Positions 8,024-15,541 of a stretch of DNA of 39,671 nucleotides are shown piece by piece (position 1 is the stretch's first letter; each line of letters opens with the position of its first letter). The translations under genes were made by a program, and so were the position numbers. The stretch is from UBA4656 sp002405525. GTDB lineage: Bacteria; Pseudomonadota; Gammaproteobacteria; Xanthomonadales; Ahniellaceae. The notes under the pieces were generated by a model. That model did no database searches, had not been told where the DNA came from, and saw nothing but the letters and a program-made list of their open reading frames with translations. Location: positions 1 to 39,671 of the forward strand of contig DAIMGT010000033.1 of assembly GCA_036723735.1 (NCBI GenBank), written 5' to 3'.

Positions 8024-8068
8024 GCCCTCGACTCCCCCTCCACGCGCGGCGCCGGCCGCATTCTCCCA

Positions 8069-8398
8069 TTACGCCCTGACCGCCTCGGCCGTGTCCACCA
8101 TGGGAAACACACGGTCCAGGCGCGCCAGCTGCAGCACCGCCCGGACCTGCGGGCTGGCCGCGACCAGGGCGAAGCGCTGGCCCTTGCCGCGCGCGGTCTG
8201 GAAGCCCTCGACCAGGGCCGCAATGCCCGAGGAATCGATGTAGGTGACGCGCGACAGGTCGACGCCCACGGCCGGTGCGCGCGACAGCGCGTCGAGCACC
8301 GCCTTGCGGATCGACTGCGACCACGACAGGTCCACCTCGCCGGCCACCCGGACCAGCAGCAGCCCGTCGAGGCTTTCGGTCGTGCATTGGTTTGCCAT
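8069..8398 (-). CDS. STAS-domain protein (anti-sigma antagonist or MlaB-like)
   Basis: These 109 residues are essentially one STAS domain: LLLVRVAGEVDLSWSQ (about 13-28), VGVDLSRVTYIDSSGIAALVEGF (about 45-66) and the final helix. The Asp-Ser-Ser-Gly motif carries the serine that RsbW/SpoIIAB-type kinases phosphorylate in anti-sigma antagonists. Its ATG directly abuts the TAG of the kinase gene, with GGAGGAA as ribosome site. The kinase and phosphatase genes lie immediately upstream and the MlaE permease 45 bases downstream. It could therefore be a classical antagonist in partner switching, an MlaB-like transporter subunit, or both. The sequence cannot decide. Confidence 0.9.
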   Translation of the reverse strand: MANQCTTESLDGLLLVRVAGEVDLSWSQSIRKAVLDALSRAPAVGVDLSRVTYIDSSGIAALVEGFQTARGKGQRFALVAASPQVRAVLQLARLDRVFPMVDTAEAVRA

Positions 8399-8833
8399 CT
8401 AGATTCCTCCGTCCCCGTGCGACCGGATCCGCTTGCGCATCACCAGCAGGTTGCCGCCGCGCCGCAGGGGGCGCAGCCGCCAGCGGTCCATGGTCTCGTC
8501 GATGAAGTTGATGCCCAGTCCGCCGGGCCGGCACTCGGACAGGTCGCGCGGTCGCACTCGCGAGGGATCCACGCGCGGGGCGTGGTCGCGCAGGGCGAAG
8601 CGCAGGCTGCCTCGGGTCGCGCGCAGCTCGAGCCGCAGGCGACCCTGGCCGCAGTTGCCGTAGGCATGGCGGATCACGTTGGCCGCCGCCTCGTCGATGG
8701 CGAGCTTGAGCCGGTCGCGCAGGCCGGGCGCCACGCCGGCGCGATCCATCGCCGCGCACACCGCGTCGCGCAGCGGCTTGAGCGAGTCCGGGACCGCCGG
8801 CAGGTCGATCCGCAGCAGCGGGCGCGCGCTCAC
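8399..8833 (-). CDS. RsbW/SpoIIAB-type anti-sigma serine kinase (HATPase_c)
   Basis: These 144 residues form a small GHKL ATPase. The N box is LAIDEAAANVIRHAYG (about 45-60), with the catalytic Glu, Asn and His-Ala in place. The G1 region is LRDHAPRVDP and the G2 loop GGLGINFIDETMD. Such kinases phosphorylate a STAS partner, and in many systems bind a sigma factor or other target. The GTG start at 8833 overlaps the phosphatase stop (GTGA). The stop abuts the STAS start. No sigma factor gene is adjacent, so the output of this switch is open. Confidence 0.9.
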   Translation of the reverse strand: MSARPLLRIDLPAVPDSLKPLRDAVCAAMDRAGVAPGLRDRLKLAIDEAAANVIRHAYGNCGQGRLRLELRATRGSLRFALRDHAPRVDPSRVRPRDLSECRPGGLGINFIDETMDRWRLRPLRRGGNLLVMRKRIRSHGDGGI

Positions 8834-10092
8834 CGGTGGCGATCCTCCACCAGCAGCAGGGTGGTGTCGTCGGCCAGTCGCAGGCGGCGCAGTTCGGACA
8901 CGATGGCGCGCAGTCGCGACGCCGGACCGTGACCCCCGTGGCGGTCGAACAGGTCGCGAACGCCCTCCAGTCCGATGGTCTGCCGGTCCGCGTCGCGCAC
9001 GTCGGTCACACCGTCGGAGAAGAAGTACAGGCTGCATTCGCCCAGTTCCGCCGCCTGCTCGGGATAGTGCACGCCGGGCACGATGGCCAGCGGCGGCCCC
9101 TCGGCCGCGAATTCGCGCCAGGTGCCGTCGGGCCGGCGCAGCAGCGCCGGTGGGAAACCGGCGTTGGCCCACACGGCCTGGCGGTTCGCCGGGTCGTAAT
9201 AGCCGACCGCCGCGCACACGAACATGCCGCCGGAGACGGTCTCGCACAGTTCGGCGTTGATCCGCTCCAGCCACTGGCCGGGCGCCAGCTCGTCCTTGCC
9301 GGCCCAGCGCAGCAGGCTCGCCGTGCGCACCATCAGCAGCGAGGCATCGAGCCCCTTGCCCGAGACATCGCCGATCGCGAAGGCGATGCGGCCGTCCGGA
9401 AGGTCGAAGAAGTCGTAGAAATCGCCCGAGATCTCGCGCGCCGGGCGGTTCACGCCGAGCACCGGGTAGCCGTCGCGACGGCGCTTCGGCAGCAGGGAGC
9501 GCTGCATCTGCCGGGCGAGCTGCAGTTCGCGGCGGATCCGCGTCTGGTCGACCATCTCCGCCACCAGGGCGGCGTTGCTGATCGCCAGCGCGGTGGGCGC
9601 GGCCAGCACGCGCAGCATGTCGCGGTCGGATTCGTCGAACAGTCCGCCGTCGCGCTTGTTGAGGATCTCGATCACTCCGATCGTGCCGCGCGCGGTGGTC
9701 AGCGGCGCGCACAGTACCGAACGGGTGGTGAAGCCGGTCTTGGCGTCCACCTTGCCGGCGAAGTCCGGGTCGCGCTGCGCGTCGCGGACCATCTGCGGCG
9801 CCCTGGCGGCAAGGGTGCGGCCAACGATGCCGGCGCCCGAGGGCAGGCGCAGTCCGGTCACGTCCACCGGTCCGGCGCAGGCGCGGCAGACGATCTGCCC
9901 TGACGCCGCGTCGTGCAGGAACACCGAGGCCGCCTCGGCCTGCATGCAGTCCGCGATGCGGGTGACGGCCTGCGCCAGCGTCTGCTCGATGTCGACCGAC
10001 ACCGCCAGCGCCTGGCTGAGGTCTGCCAGGACGCCGAGCAGCCGCGACTCGAAGCCGCCGTCCGTCTGCGCGCCGCTGGCGAGAGCGTTCAC
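8830..10092 (-). CDS. GAF-domain serine phosphatase (SpoIIE/RsbU PP2C family)
   Basis: This 420-residue cytoplasmic protein has an N-terminal GAF sensor domain (about residues 20-170; EAASVFLHD, SGAGIVGRTL, SVLCAPL, GVIEILNK). A short helical linker (RIRRELQLARQMQRSLLP) leads to a SpoIIE phosphatase domain (about 200-418). Metal-site motifs are present: REISGDFYDFF, AIGDVSGKGLDAS, FFSDGVTDVRD and LADDTTLLLV. Such phosphatases dephosphorylate the STAS partner of an RsbW-type kinase when the sensor domain is triggered. No membrane helix is seen, so the signal is probably internal. The GTG start at 10092 overlaps the pssA stop. The downstream gene also overlaps, so the set is coupled. Confidence 0.92.
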   Translation of the reverse strand: MNALASGAQTDGGFESRLLGVLADLSQALAVSVDIEQTLAQAVTRIADCMQAEAASVFLHDAASGQIVCRACAGPVDVTGLRLPSGAGIVGRTLAARAPQMVRDAQRDPDFAGKVDAKTGFTTRSVLCAPLTTARGTIGVIEILNKRDGGLFDESDRDMLRVLAAPTALAISNAALVAEMVDQTRIRRELQLARQMQRSLLPKRRRDGYPVLGVNRPAREISGDFYDFFDLPDGRIAFAIGDVSGKGLDASLLMVRTASLLRWAGKDELAPGQWLERINAELCETVSGGMFVCAAVGYYDPANRQAVWANAGFPPALLRRPDGTWREFAAEGPPLAIVPGVHYPEQAAELGECSLYFFSDGVTDVRDADRQTIGLEGVRDLFDRHGGHGPASRLRAIVSELRRLRLADDTTLLLVEDRHR

Positions 10093-10859
10093 TGCGCCGC
10101 CGACGGGCGTCGCCGCTGGTGCAGGGCCCACAGGGACAGTGCCGGACCCGACAGGACGTAGACCACCGCCACCGCCAGCAGCACCAGCGGCGGATCGATC
10201 GCCAGCAGCACGACCACCCCGAGCAGCAGCGGCAGCCACAGGAAGGGCATGCGTTCCGACGCCGGGGCGGCCTTGAACGACCAGTAGCGAACGCGGCTGA
10301 CCATCAGCACCGCGGCAGCCAGCGTCACCGCGAGCGCCAGCGGCGCGACACGGTAGGCGTCGACGCCGCGATCGCCCATGGTCCACACGAAGGACATCAT
10401 CAGCCCGGCCGCAGCCGGACTGGAAAGGCCGATGAAGTACCGCTTGTCGACCGTGCCGACCTGCGTGTTGAACCGTGCCAGCCGCACCGCGGCGCACGCC
10501 GCGTAGAGGAATGCGGCTGCCCAGCCGACCTTGCCCAGGGTCGGGCCGTAGCCCTTGAGCAGCTCCAGCGACCACATGTACATCACCAGCGAAGGCGCCA
10601 GCCCGAAGGACACCAGGTCGGCCAGCGAGTCGTATTGCACGCCGAACTCGCTCTGCGTCCGGGTCAGCCGCGCGATGCGCCCGTCGAGCCCGTCCAGCAC
10701 GCCGGCCACGAATACCGCCACCGCGGCCTGCTCGAAGCGGCCGTCGATGGCGGCGATGACGGCATAGAAGCCGGCGAACATGCCGCCCGTGGTGAACAGG
10801 TTGGGCAGCAGGTAGATGCCGCGACGCGGCTTCGACGGGCGGACCTCGGACGGCTCCAT
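10089..10859 (-). CDS. pssA: CDP-diacylglycerol-serine O-phosphatidyltransferase
   Basis: This 256-residue membrane enzyme makes phosphatidylserine from CDP-diacylglycerol and serine, the first committed step to phosphatidylethanolamine. The CDP-alcohol phosphotransferase motif is intact: DGLDGRIARLT followed by G and two Asp in FGVQYDSLAD (about residues 72-98). About eight hydrophobic helices follow, consistent with the multi-pass family. The N-terminus KPRRGIYLLPNLFTTGG is typical. The start at 10859 (MEPSEVRP) is preferred over an ATG 21 codons upstream, though neither has a clear ribosome site. It heads the leftward run of the partner-switch genes and the first lipid transporter. Confidence 0.93.
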   Translation of the reverse strand: MEPSEVRPSKPRRGIYLLPNLFTTGGMFAGFYAVIAAIDGRFEQAAVAVFVAGVLDGLDGRIARLTRTQSEFGVQYDSLADLVSFGLAPSLVMYMWSLELLKGYGPTLGKVGWAAAFLYAACAAVRLARFNTQVGTVDKRYFIGLSSPAAAGLMMSFVWTMGDRGVDAYRVAPLALAVTLAAAVLMVSRVRYWSFKAAPASERMPFLWLPLLLGVVVLLAIDPPLVLLAVAVVYVLSGPALSLWALHQRRRPSAAQ

Positions 10860-10935
10860 GGTGGCGACCCGGGGAGGATGACCCTCGAAGTCTAGCCGAA
10901 GCGCCGGCCCGGCCCGCGACACCGCTGGCGTCCCC

Positions 10936-10964
10936 TTGCGGGGCGGGTCGGGCGGTGCTATTCA
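10936..10964 (+). promoter_or_regulatory. Sigma-70-type promoter for the DUF4124 gene
   Basis: TTGCGG (10936-10941) and TATTCA (10959-10964) are spaced by 17 bases, giving a transcription start near 10971. A GGAGG at 10980-10984 and the ATG at 10992 follow. Hexamers match the consensus only partly. Confidence 0.45.
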
Positions 10965-10991
10965 CGCCGGGTTTCCCGTGGAGGCACCGCC

Positions 10992-11417
10992 ATGCGCCCG
11001 ATCGTCGTCTGCACCGCCCTTGCCCTGCTGGTCATGGCCGGCAGCGCGTGGCCGCAGCAGTTCTACAAGTGGAAGGACGCCGACGGCGTGACCCACTACA
11101 CCACGACGCCGCCACCGGAGGGCACGCGGTCCGACCGCGTGGCCGTGAACCCGGAGCCGCCTCCGGTCGCCGCCGCCGCGGCCGAGCCGGGGTCCGACGT
11201 CGATGCCGGCATGGACGCCGCGGCCGTCATGCAGCGCGGCGCGGCCTGTGACAAGGCACGGGCGAACCTCGCCACCCTGCAGAACAATCCCTTCGTATCG
11301 ATCGACAAGGACGGCGACGGGACCGGCGAGATGCTCACCGTCGAGGAGCACGAGGCGCAGCTTGCGATCGCGCGCGAGCAGGTCCGCACCCTTTGCCCGG
11401 TCCGACCGGCCGGCTGA
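10992..11417 (+). CDS. DUF4124-domain exported protein
   Basis: This 141-residue protein has a signal peptide (about 1-21, MRPIVVCTALALLVMAGSAWP). A DUF4124 segment follows (about 22-50) with the hallmark FYKWKDADGVTHYT. A Pro/Ala-rich linker leads to a C-terminal helical part with two Cys that could pair. The linker contains a DKDGDG acidic loop resembling a calcium-binding turn, though the remaining positions do not match a full EF hand. Function of the family is unknown; it is periplasmic and common in Xanthomonadaceae. GGAGG lies 7 bases before the ATG. It is divergent from pssA and appears to be a single-gene unit. Confidence 0.85.
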   Translation: MRPIVVCTALALLVMAGSAWPQQFYKWKDADGVTHYTTTPPPEGTRSDRVAVNPEPPPVAAAAAEPGSDVDAGMDAAAVMQRGAACDKARANLATLQNNPFVSIDKDGDGTGEMLTVEEHEAQLAIAREQVRTLCPVRPAG

Positions 11418-11502
11418 ACGCCGGTGGTCCGCGAATCGCCGGCGCCCGCCGCGGACTTCCCGCGCGGACCTCCCGGGTTCGAGGTCGCCGCCGGCGCGCC
11501 CT

Positions 11503-12387
11503 TCAGTGGCCAGCGGGCATCAGCATCAGGACCACGCCGCCGAGCGTGCATCCGATGCCCGCGGCCTTGCGGCGGGTGATCTGTTCGCCGAGGAGCAGCC
11601 ACGCCAACAGCACGATGAACACCGATGCGGTCTCGTTCAGGACCGCGGCCACGCTCGCCGAGGTGTACTTGTAGCCGCCCAGCCACAGCAGCATCGACAG
11701 CAGCTGGCCGACCAACGCGCCGACCAGCAGCATCGCCCAGCCGCGACGGTCCAGCGGCACCGGCGCGCGCGCGCCGCCGACGAAGGCGCCGATCGCCAGC
11801 ATGCCGGCAACGCCGCCCAGCAGCCGGATGGTGCTGACCCACAGCAGGTCGGCATGCTCGAGCACGCGCTTGACCATCACCACCGCGATCGCCATCAGCA
11901 GCACGGCCAGTACCCCGGTGGCCAGTCCCCTGCGCAGTGCGGCCGCATCGACCGCCGGCCCGCGCGCGGCGCCGATCACCAGCACGCCCAAGGTGACCAG
12001 CGCGAAGCCCGCCAGCTGCACCGCGCTCAGCCGCTCGCCGAGGAAGAAGAACGCCAGCACGATCACGAACGGGCTGAAGAAGTTGCCGACGATCCCCATC
12101 CGCGCGGCGCCGACCTCGTTGAGGGCGCGGAAATACAGGGTGTCGGCGAGACCGATGCCGATCAGGCCGGAGGTGAGGCAGATCGCCACCTCGGCCGGCT
12201 GCAGCGCCGGCAGGCCGAAGCCATGCACCGCCAGCAGCAGGGGCAGCAGGGCGGCCAGCACCAGGGCATTCTTGCGCAGGTTCAGTGCCAGCGGCGGCAG
12301 GCGTTCGCCGAGACGCTTGTACAGGATCACGCCGATCGCCCAGGCGAGGGCGGACAGGATCGAGAACGCTTCGCCCTTGCCGATCAT
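11503..12387 (-). CDS. EamA-family drug/metabolite exporter
   Basis: This 294-residue inner-membrane protein has ten predicted hydrophobic helices in two EamA repeats (about residues 5-140 and 150-290), each ending in the typical FLGERLS / LLGEQIT segment. Such transporters export amino acids or metabolites, and substrates cannot be read from sequence. It starts with MIGKGEAFSILSALAWAIGVILYKR, a family-typical N-terminus (quoted by its ends). It is divergent from the ThrE-type exporter, with only 70 bases between them. A neighbouring pair of exporters could share a substrate class, but that is inference. Confidence 0.88.
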   Translation of the reverse strand: MIGKGEAFSILSALAWAIGVILYKRLGERLPPLALNLRKNALVLAALLPLLLAVHGFGLPALQPAEVAICLTSGLIGIGLADTLYFRALNEVGAARMGIVGNFFSPFVIVLAFFFLGERLSAVQLAGFALVTLGVLVIGAARGPAVDAAALRRGLATGVLAVLLMAIAVVMVKRVLEHADLLWVSTIRLLGGVAGMLAIGAFVGGARAPVPLDRRGWAMLLVGALVGQLLSMLLWLGGYKYTSASVAAVLNETASVFIVLLAWLLLGEQITRRKAAGIGCTLGGVVLMLMPAGH

Positions 12388-12445
12388 GCGTGCGCGGCGC
12401 TCCCGGCGTCGCGGAAACGCCCGATTATGGGAGCCACGCAGGCGC

Positions 12446-12460
12446 TAGGCTACCGCCATG
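12446..12460 (+). promoter_or_regulatory. -10 box placed for a leaderless thrE-like mRNA
   Basis: TAGGCT (12446-12451) ends 7 bases before the ATG at 12458. A start of transcription at the usual distance would fall on the A of the start codon. No Shine-Dalgarno sequence is seen and the -35 region is poor. Confidence 0.4.
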
Positions 12461-13705
12461 GATGTCCAGCACCCCGCGCCGCGCTTCGACGACCGCGTCC
12501 GGTTCCTGTGCGAACTGGCGCGACGGCTGCATCAGGCCGGCACCTCGGCGCCGCGCCTCGAATCGGCGATCGACCACGTAGCGGCGCGCCTGTCGCTGCG
12601 CTGCCAGAGCCTGTCCACGCCGACCTCGGTGATCCTGTCCGTCGCCGACCGCGGCGACGGCGATAGCGCGTTGGCCGGGCACACCCAGGTCCTGCGCCTG
12701 GCCCCCGGTGACGTCGACTTGCGCGAACTGGCGCACGTCGATCGCATCGCCGAACAGGTCGCCGGCGGCGCGATGGACATCGCCGCCGGCCACGCCGCGC
12801 TCGGCGAACTGGCGCCACGGCGCGGCCCGTTGGCCGACGCCGCGATGGCGGGCAGCTACGGCCTCGCGTCGGGCGCGGTCGCGGTGCTGCTGGACGGTGC
12901 GGGCGCCGATGCGGCGGTGGCGGCGGCGATCGGCGCGGCGATCGGCGGCCTGTCGCTGCTGTTGCCGGGTCGGCCGAATCTCGCGGCGGGCTTCGAAGCG
13001 ATGGTTGGTTTCCTCGCCGCGCTGGCGATTTACCTCGCCAATGCGTTCTGGACCCCGCTTTCGGTCACCCCGGTCACGATCGCCGCCCTGATCGTCCTGC
13101 TGCCCGGGCTGATGCTCACCACCGCGGTCAACGAACTGGCGACCCAGCACCTGGTGTCCGGCATCGCCCGGCTGGCGGGCGCGGCCGCGGTGCTGCTCAA
13201 GCTCGGATTCGGCATCGCTGCTGCCAACCAGGTCGCGCAGGCGCTGGGACTCGATCGCGCGCCGCTGCCGGTTGCGCCGCTGCCGCCGGGCGCCGACTGG
13301 GTCGCGCTGGCGGTCGCGAGCCTCGCGTTCTGCGTGCTGTTCCGCGCCGCCCTGCGCGACTGGCCGCTGGTGATGGCGTCGGCGTGGCTGGGCTACCTGA
13401 GCACGCGCATCGGCGGCGCGACGCTCGGCGCGGAGTTCGGCGTGTTTCTCGCCGGTCTAGTGATCGGCTGCGCGTCGAATGCCTACGGCCGTTGGCGCAA
13501 CCGTCCCGGCGCGCTGGTGCGCGTACCCGGCATCATCCTGCTGGTGCCGGGCAGCGTTGGCCTGCGCAGCCTGTTCTTCGTGTTCGAGCGCGATGTCTAC
13601 CTCGGGCTCGATACCGCGTTTTCGCTGGTGGTGCTGCTGGTTTCGCTGGTCGCGGGCCTGCTGTTCGGGAACGTGGTCGTCGCGCCACGGCGCAGCCTGT
13701 CCTGA
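12458..13705 (+). CDS. Threonine/serine exporter of the ThrE family
   Basis: This 415-residue membrane protein combines the two ThrE modules in one chain. The N-terminal DUF1212-like half (about residues 10-255) has the RRLHQAGTSAPRLE start and the soluble TPTSVILSV strand, and the C-terminal half has further helices (DUF3815-like; VRVPGIILLVPGSVGLRS). About ten hydrophobic helices are visible. ThrE of Corynebacterium exports threonine and serine by proton antiport. The substrate here is inferred from family only. In many bacteria these halves are separate genes; the fused form is also common. A hairpin directly follows the stop codon. Confidence 0.87.
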   Translation: MDVQHPAPRFDDRVRFLCELARRLHQAGTSAPRLESAIDHVAARLSLRCQSLSTPTSVILSVADRGDGDSALAGHTQVLRLAPGDVDLRELAHVDRIAEQVAGGAMDIAAGHAALGELAPRRGPLADAAMAGSYGLASGAVAVLLDGAGADAAVAAAIGAAIGGLSLLLPGRPNLAAGFEAMVGFLAALAIYLANAFWTPLSVTPVTIAALIVLLPGLMLTTAVNELATQHLVSGIARLAGAAAVLLKLGFGIAAANQVAQALGLDRAPLPVAPLPPGADWVALAVASLAFCVLFRAALRDWPLVMASAWLGYLSTRIGGATLGAEFGVFLAGLVIGCASNAYGRWRNRPGALVRVPGIILLVPGSVGLRSLFFVFERDVYLGLDTAFSLVVLLVSLVAGLLFGNVVVAPRRSLS

Positions 13706-13731
13706 GAGGCCGTGAAGAGACAGCCTCTCAG
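13702..13731 (+). terminator. Hairpin at the end of the ThrE-type gene
   Basis: CTGAGAGGC (13702-13710) and GCCTCTCAG (13723-13731) form a perfect 9-base-pair stem with a 12-base loop. The left arm includes the TGA stop. No T run follows, so termination may need Rho or the stem may protect the 3' end. Confidence 0.5.
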
Positions 13732-13800
13732 ACATGCCATGGCTGGCCCCTGCGCCGGTCACGCACGCACGGGCATGATTCGCGGGCGCTGAGCGGACGT

Positions 13801-14166
13801 TCAGCGGATCAGCAGGTCCTCGGTGGTCCTGCCGGCGGCGAGCGCCTCGCGGAACCAGCGCGGCTGCACCCCGCGGCCAGCCCAGGTTTGCGCGGGGTCG
13901 GCGGGATTGCGGTACTTCGGCGGCACGCTGCGCCCGCGGGCGCTGCCATCGGCGCGGGTGGGCTTCTTCGCGCGCGGCGTGGTCGCCGGCACGGACGGCA
14001 CCTTGGCGCTGAAGACGTCGGCCAGGGCCAGGCCCTCCGCCTTCAGCAGCGCCTCGATCTTCGCCCGCACGCGCGGGATCTTCTTCGCCGCCAGTGCGTC
14101 CTGGCGCTTGCGCGCCTTCACGATCAGGTGGTCGAGTTCGGCGGGCGTGAGCTTGCGCAGATCCAT
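13801..14166 (-). CDS. H-NS family nucleoid-associated protein
   Basis: This 121-residue DNA-binding protein resembles the Xanthomonas XrvA/Bordetella BpH3 branch of H-NS. A helical N-terminal oligomerisation region (about 1-48, MDLRKLTPAELDHLI...) leads to a basic linker rich in Lys/Arg/Pro. The C-terminal AT-hook-like DNA-binding domain has YRNPADPAQTWAGRG and PRWFREAL (about 85-108). It probably silences or organises AT-richer DNA. GGAAC precedes the ATG, and a possible -10 TAACAT lies at 14214-14209 on the minus strand. The lower-G+C segment inside proS is about 2 kb away, but I see no functional link. Confidence 0.93.
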   Translation of the reverse strand: MDLRKLTPAELDHLIVKARKRQDALAAKKIPRVRAKIEALLKAEGLALADVFSAKVPSVPATTPRAKKPTRADGSARGRSVPPKYRNPADPAQTWAGRGVQPRWFREALAAGRTTEDLLIR

Positions 14167-14281
14167 GGGAAACGTTCCGGACGATCGGTAGTGGCGATCC
14201 GTGACTTGATGTTACCGCTTTGCGCTTCGATCGGGCGGGGCGGCTGCTGCCCGGACGAGGTCCTTTGCGCTAAGGTGACCG

Positions 14282-14311
14282 ATGGGGTGGCCGGCACGAC
14301 GGCCCGCGTGA
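14282..14311 (+). other. Possible nine-codon leader cistron before the 288-residue gene
   Basis: A TAAGGT (14271-14276) ends 6 bases before ATG 14282, which opens a nine-codon frame ending in TGA at 14309-14311. That TGA overlaps a GTG (14308-14310) in frame with the next gene. The layout would allow coupled translation, but the frame is short and could be chance. Confidence 0.25.
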
Positions 14312-14322
14312 CGGTGGCAGAC

Positions 14323-15189
14323 ATGGGCCTGCTCGATGAGCTCGAACAGGAAGCGCAGCGCCGCAAGGCTTCGCTCGGCGATGTCGAGCGCGCCAAGGTC
14401 GAGCGCGAAGAGGCGTTCCGGACCCGGCTCGACCCGGGGTTGCAGGCGTTCCACGAGTACCTCGCGCGGCTCACCGCCAACCTGGTCTTCCTCAAGCCGA
14501 AGATCCAGGTCCGCTTCGAGTTGCCGGGCTACGGCGGCGTGGTGGCCGACGTCGAGCACGAATACGAGCTGCGGGCCAACAGCCCGTCGGCGCTGTCGCG
14601 GGAGGTCGTCTTGCGGATGTCCGCCGTGGTCGCCACCGACGAATGCCCGGTGGTGGAGGTCAGCGGCGCCGCCAGGATCCGTACCCTCAACGGGTTCTTC
14701 CAGAAGGTGCGGCTGGCCGGCATCTCGGAGACCAAGAAAGACGAATCGGGTGAATTGGTGCAGGCCACCTTCCGCGCGCGCGGCAAGGTGGCGCTCTGCG
14801 TCGCGGCCGCTGCCGACGGCGACAGCGGCGTGGCGCGACTTTCGTTCACCAACCTGGACGGGTTCGGCACCATCGCCAAGACGGTGTCTGCGCAGCAGTT
14901 CGACGAGAAACTGTTCGACGAGGTCGGCCGCTTCGTCACCGGAGAACCCAACAGCCTGTTCCGCGAACCCCTGCCCGAGGATTTCCGCAAGCAGCTGGCG
15001 ACCCGCGTGCAGCAGGAACAGCTCAAGCGCAAGTGGGAGTCGAAGATCTTCCAGCAGGCGCCCGAGGCCGAGCGTGCGCAGCGCGATGCGGGTCTCAAGG
15101 TCAAGCTCGACCGGGTGGTCAAGGACGTCGCCGACAAGACGCCGGCGATCATCGACAAGGTCAAGGGGTTGTTCAACCGGAAGTCCTGA
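14323..15189 (+). CDS. Conserved hypothetical protein, coiled-coil and Lys-rich ends
   Basis: This 288-residue soluble protein belongs to a family I recall only as a hypothetical of Xanthomonadaceae. The N-terminus (MGLLDELEQEAQRRK, to about residue 50) is a charged helix. The middle (about 60-200) alternates hydrophobic and polar residues as a beta-rich domain (VRFELPGYGGVV, VVLRMSAVVATDE, VALCVAAAAD). The C-terminus (about 215-288) is helical and Lys/Gln-rich, ending KVKGLFNRKS. It has no signal peptide or membrane segment and no catalytic motif I can name. GTG 14308 is an in-frame alternative start five codons earlier. It is convergent with proS and divergent from H-NS. Confidence 0.75.
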   Translation: MGLLDELEQEAQRRKASLGDVERAKVEREEAFRTRLDPGLQAFHEYLARLTANLVFLKPKIQVRFELPGYGGVVADVEHEYELRANSPSALSREVVLRMSAVVATDECPVVEVSGAARIRTLNGFFQKVRLAGISETKKDESGELVQATFRARGKVALCVAAAADGDSGVARLSFTNLDGFGTIAKTVSAQQFDEKLFDEVGRFVTGEPNSLFREPLPEDFRKQLATRVQQEQLKRKWESKIFQQAPEAERAQRDAGLKVKLDRVVKDVADKTPAIIDKVKGLFNRKS

Positions 15190-15541
15190 TGTGTCTCTCA
15201 TCGCGGCGCCGTCCGGCATGGCCGGTTCGCCGCGGTGCCTGCGCAATCCCGGCTTCATGGCGGGCGCGGGGGCCGGGGGCTGGCGGGCGGTCCGTGGCAC
15301 GCTGCGCGGATGGATTGCGTCGTCGGGTCCGGGGCCGTCCTGACCGCACGCTCGCGGAGCGGGCGACGCATCGGGGCCATGCGCGCCGCCGTGGACCGCC
15401 TTGCGTGCGGTCCGGTCATCACCGATCATCGCGACGCGGGCGGTTCCGGGCGCACGGCTGTGCGGGGAGGCCGATCGGTGGACGAAACATCCGAAGCGCT
15501 CGCGCTGCTGTCCGACGCGGTTGCCCGCGTCCGCCACGCCG
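15190..15541. other. Convergent intergenic region between the 288-residue gene and proS
   Basis: These 352 bases lie between two convergent genes. Reading frames here have no start signals or recognisable products. One clear hairpin is GGACCGC (15393-15399) with GCGGTCC (15407-15413) around a 7-base loop. It may serve as a terminator for either gene, although it is about 200 bases beyond the plus-strand stop. Nothing else stands out. Confidence 0.4.
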
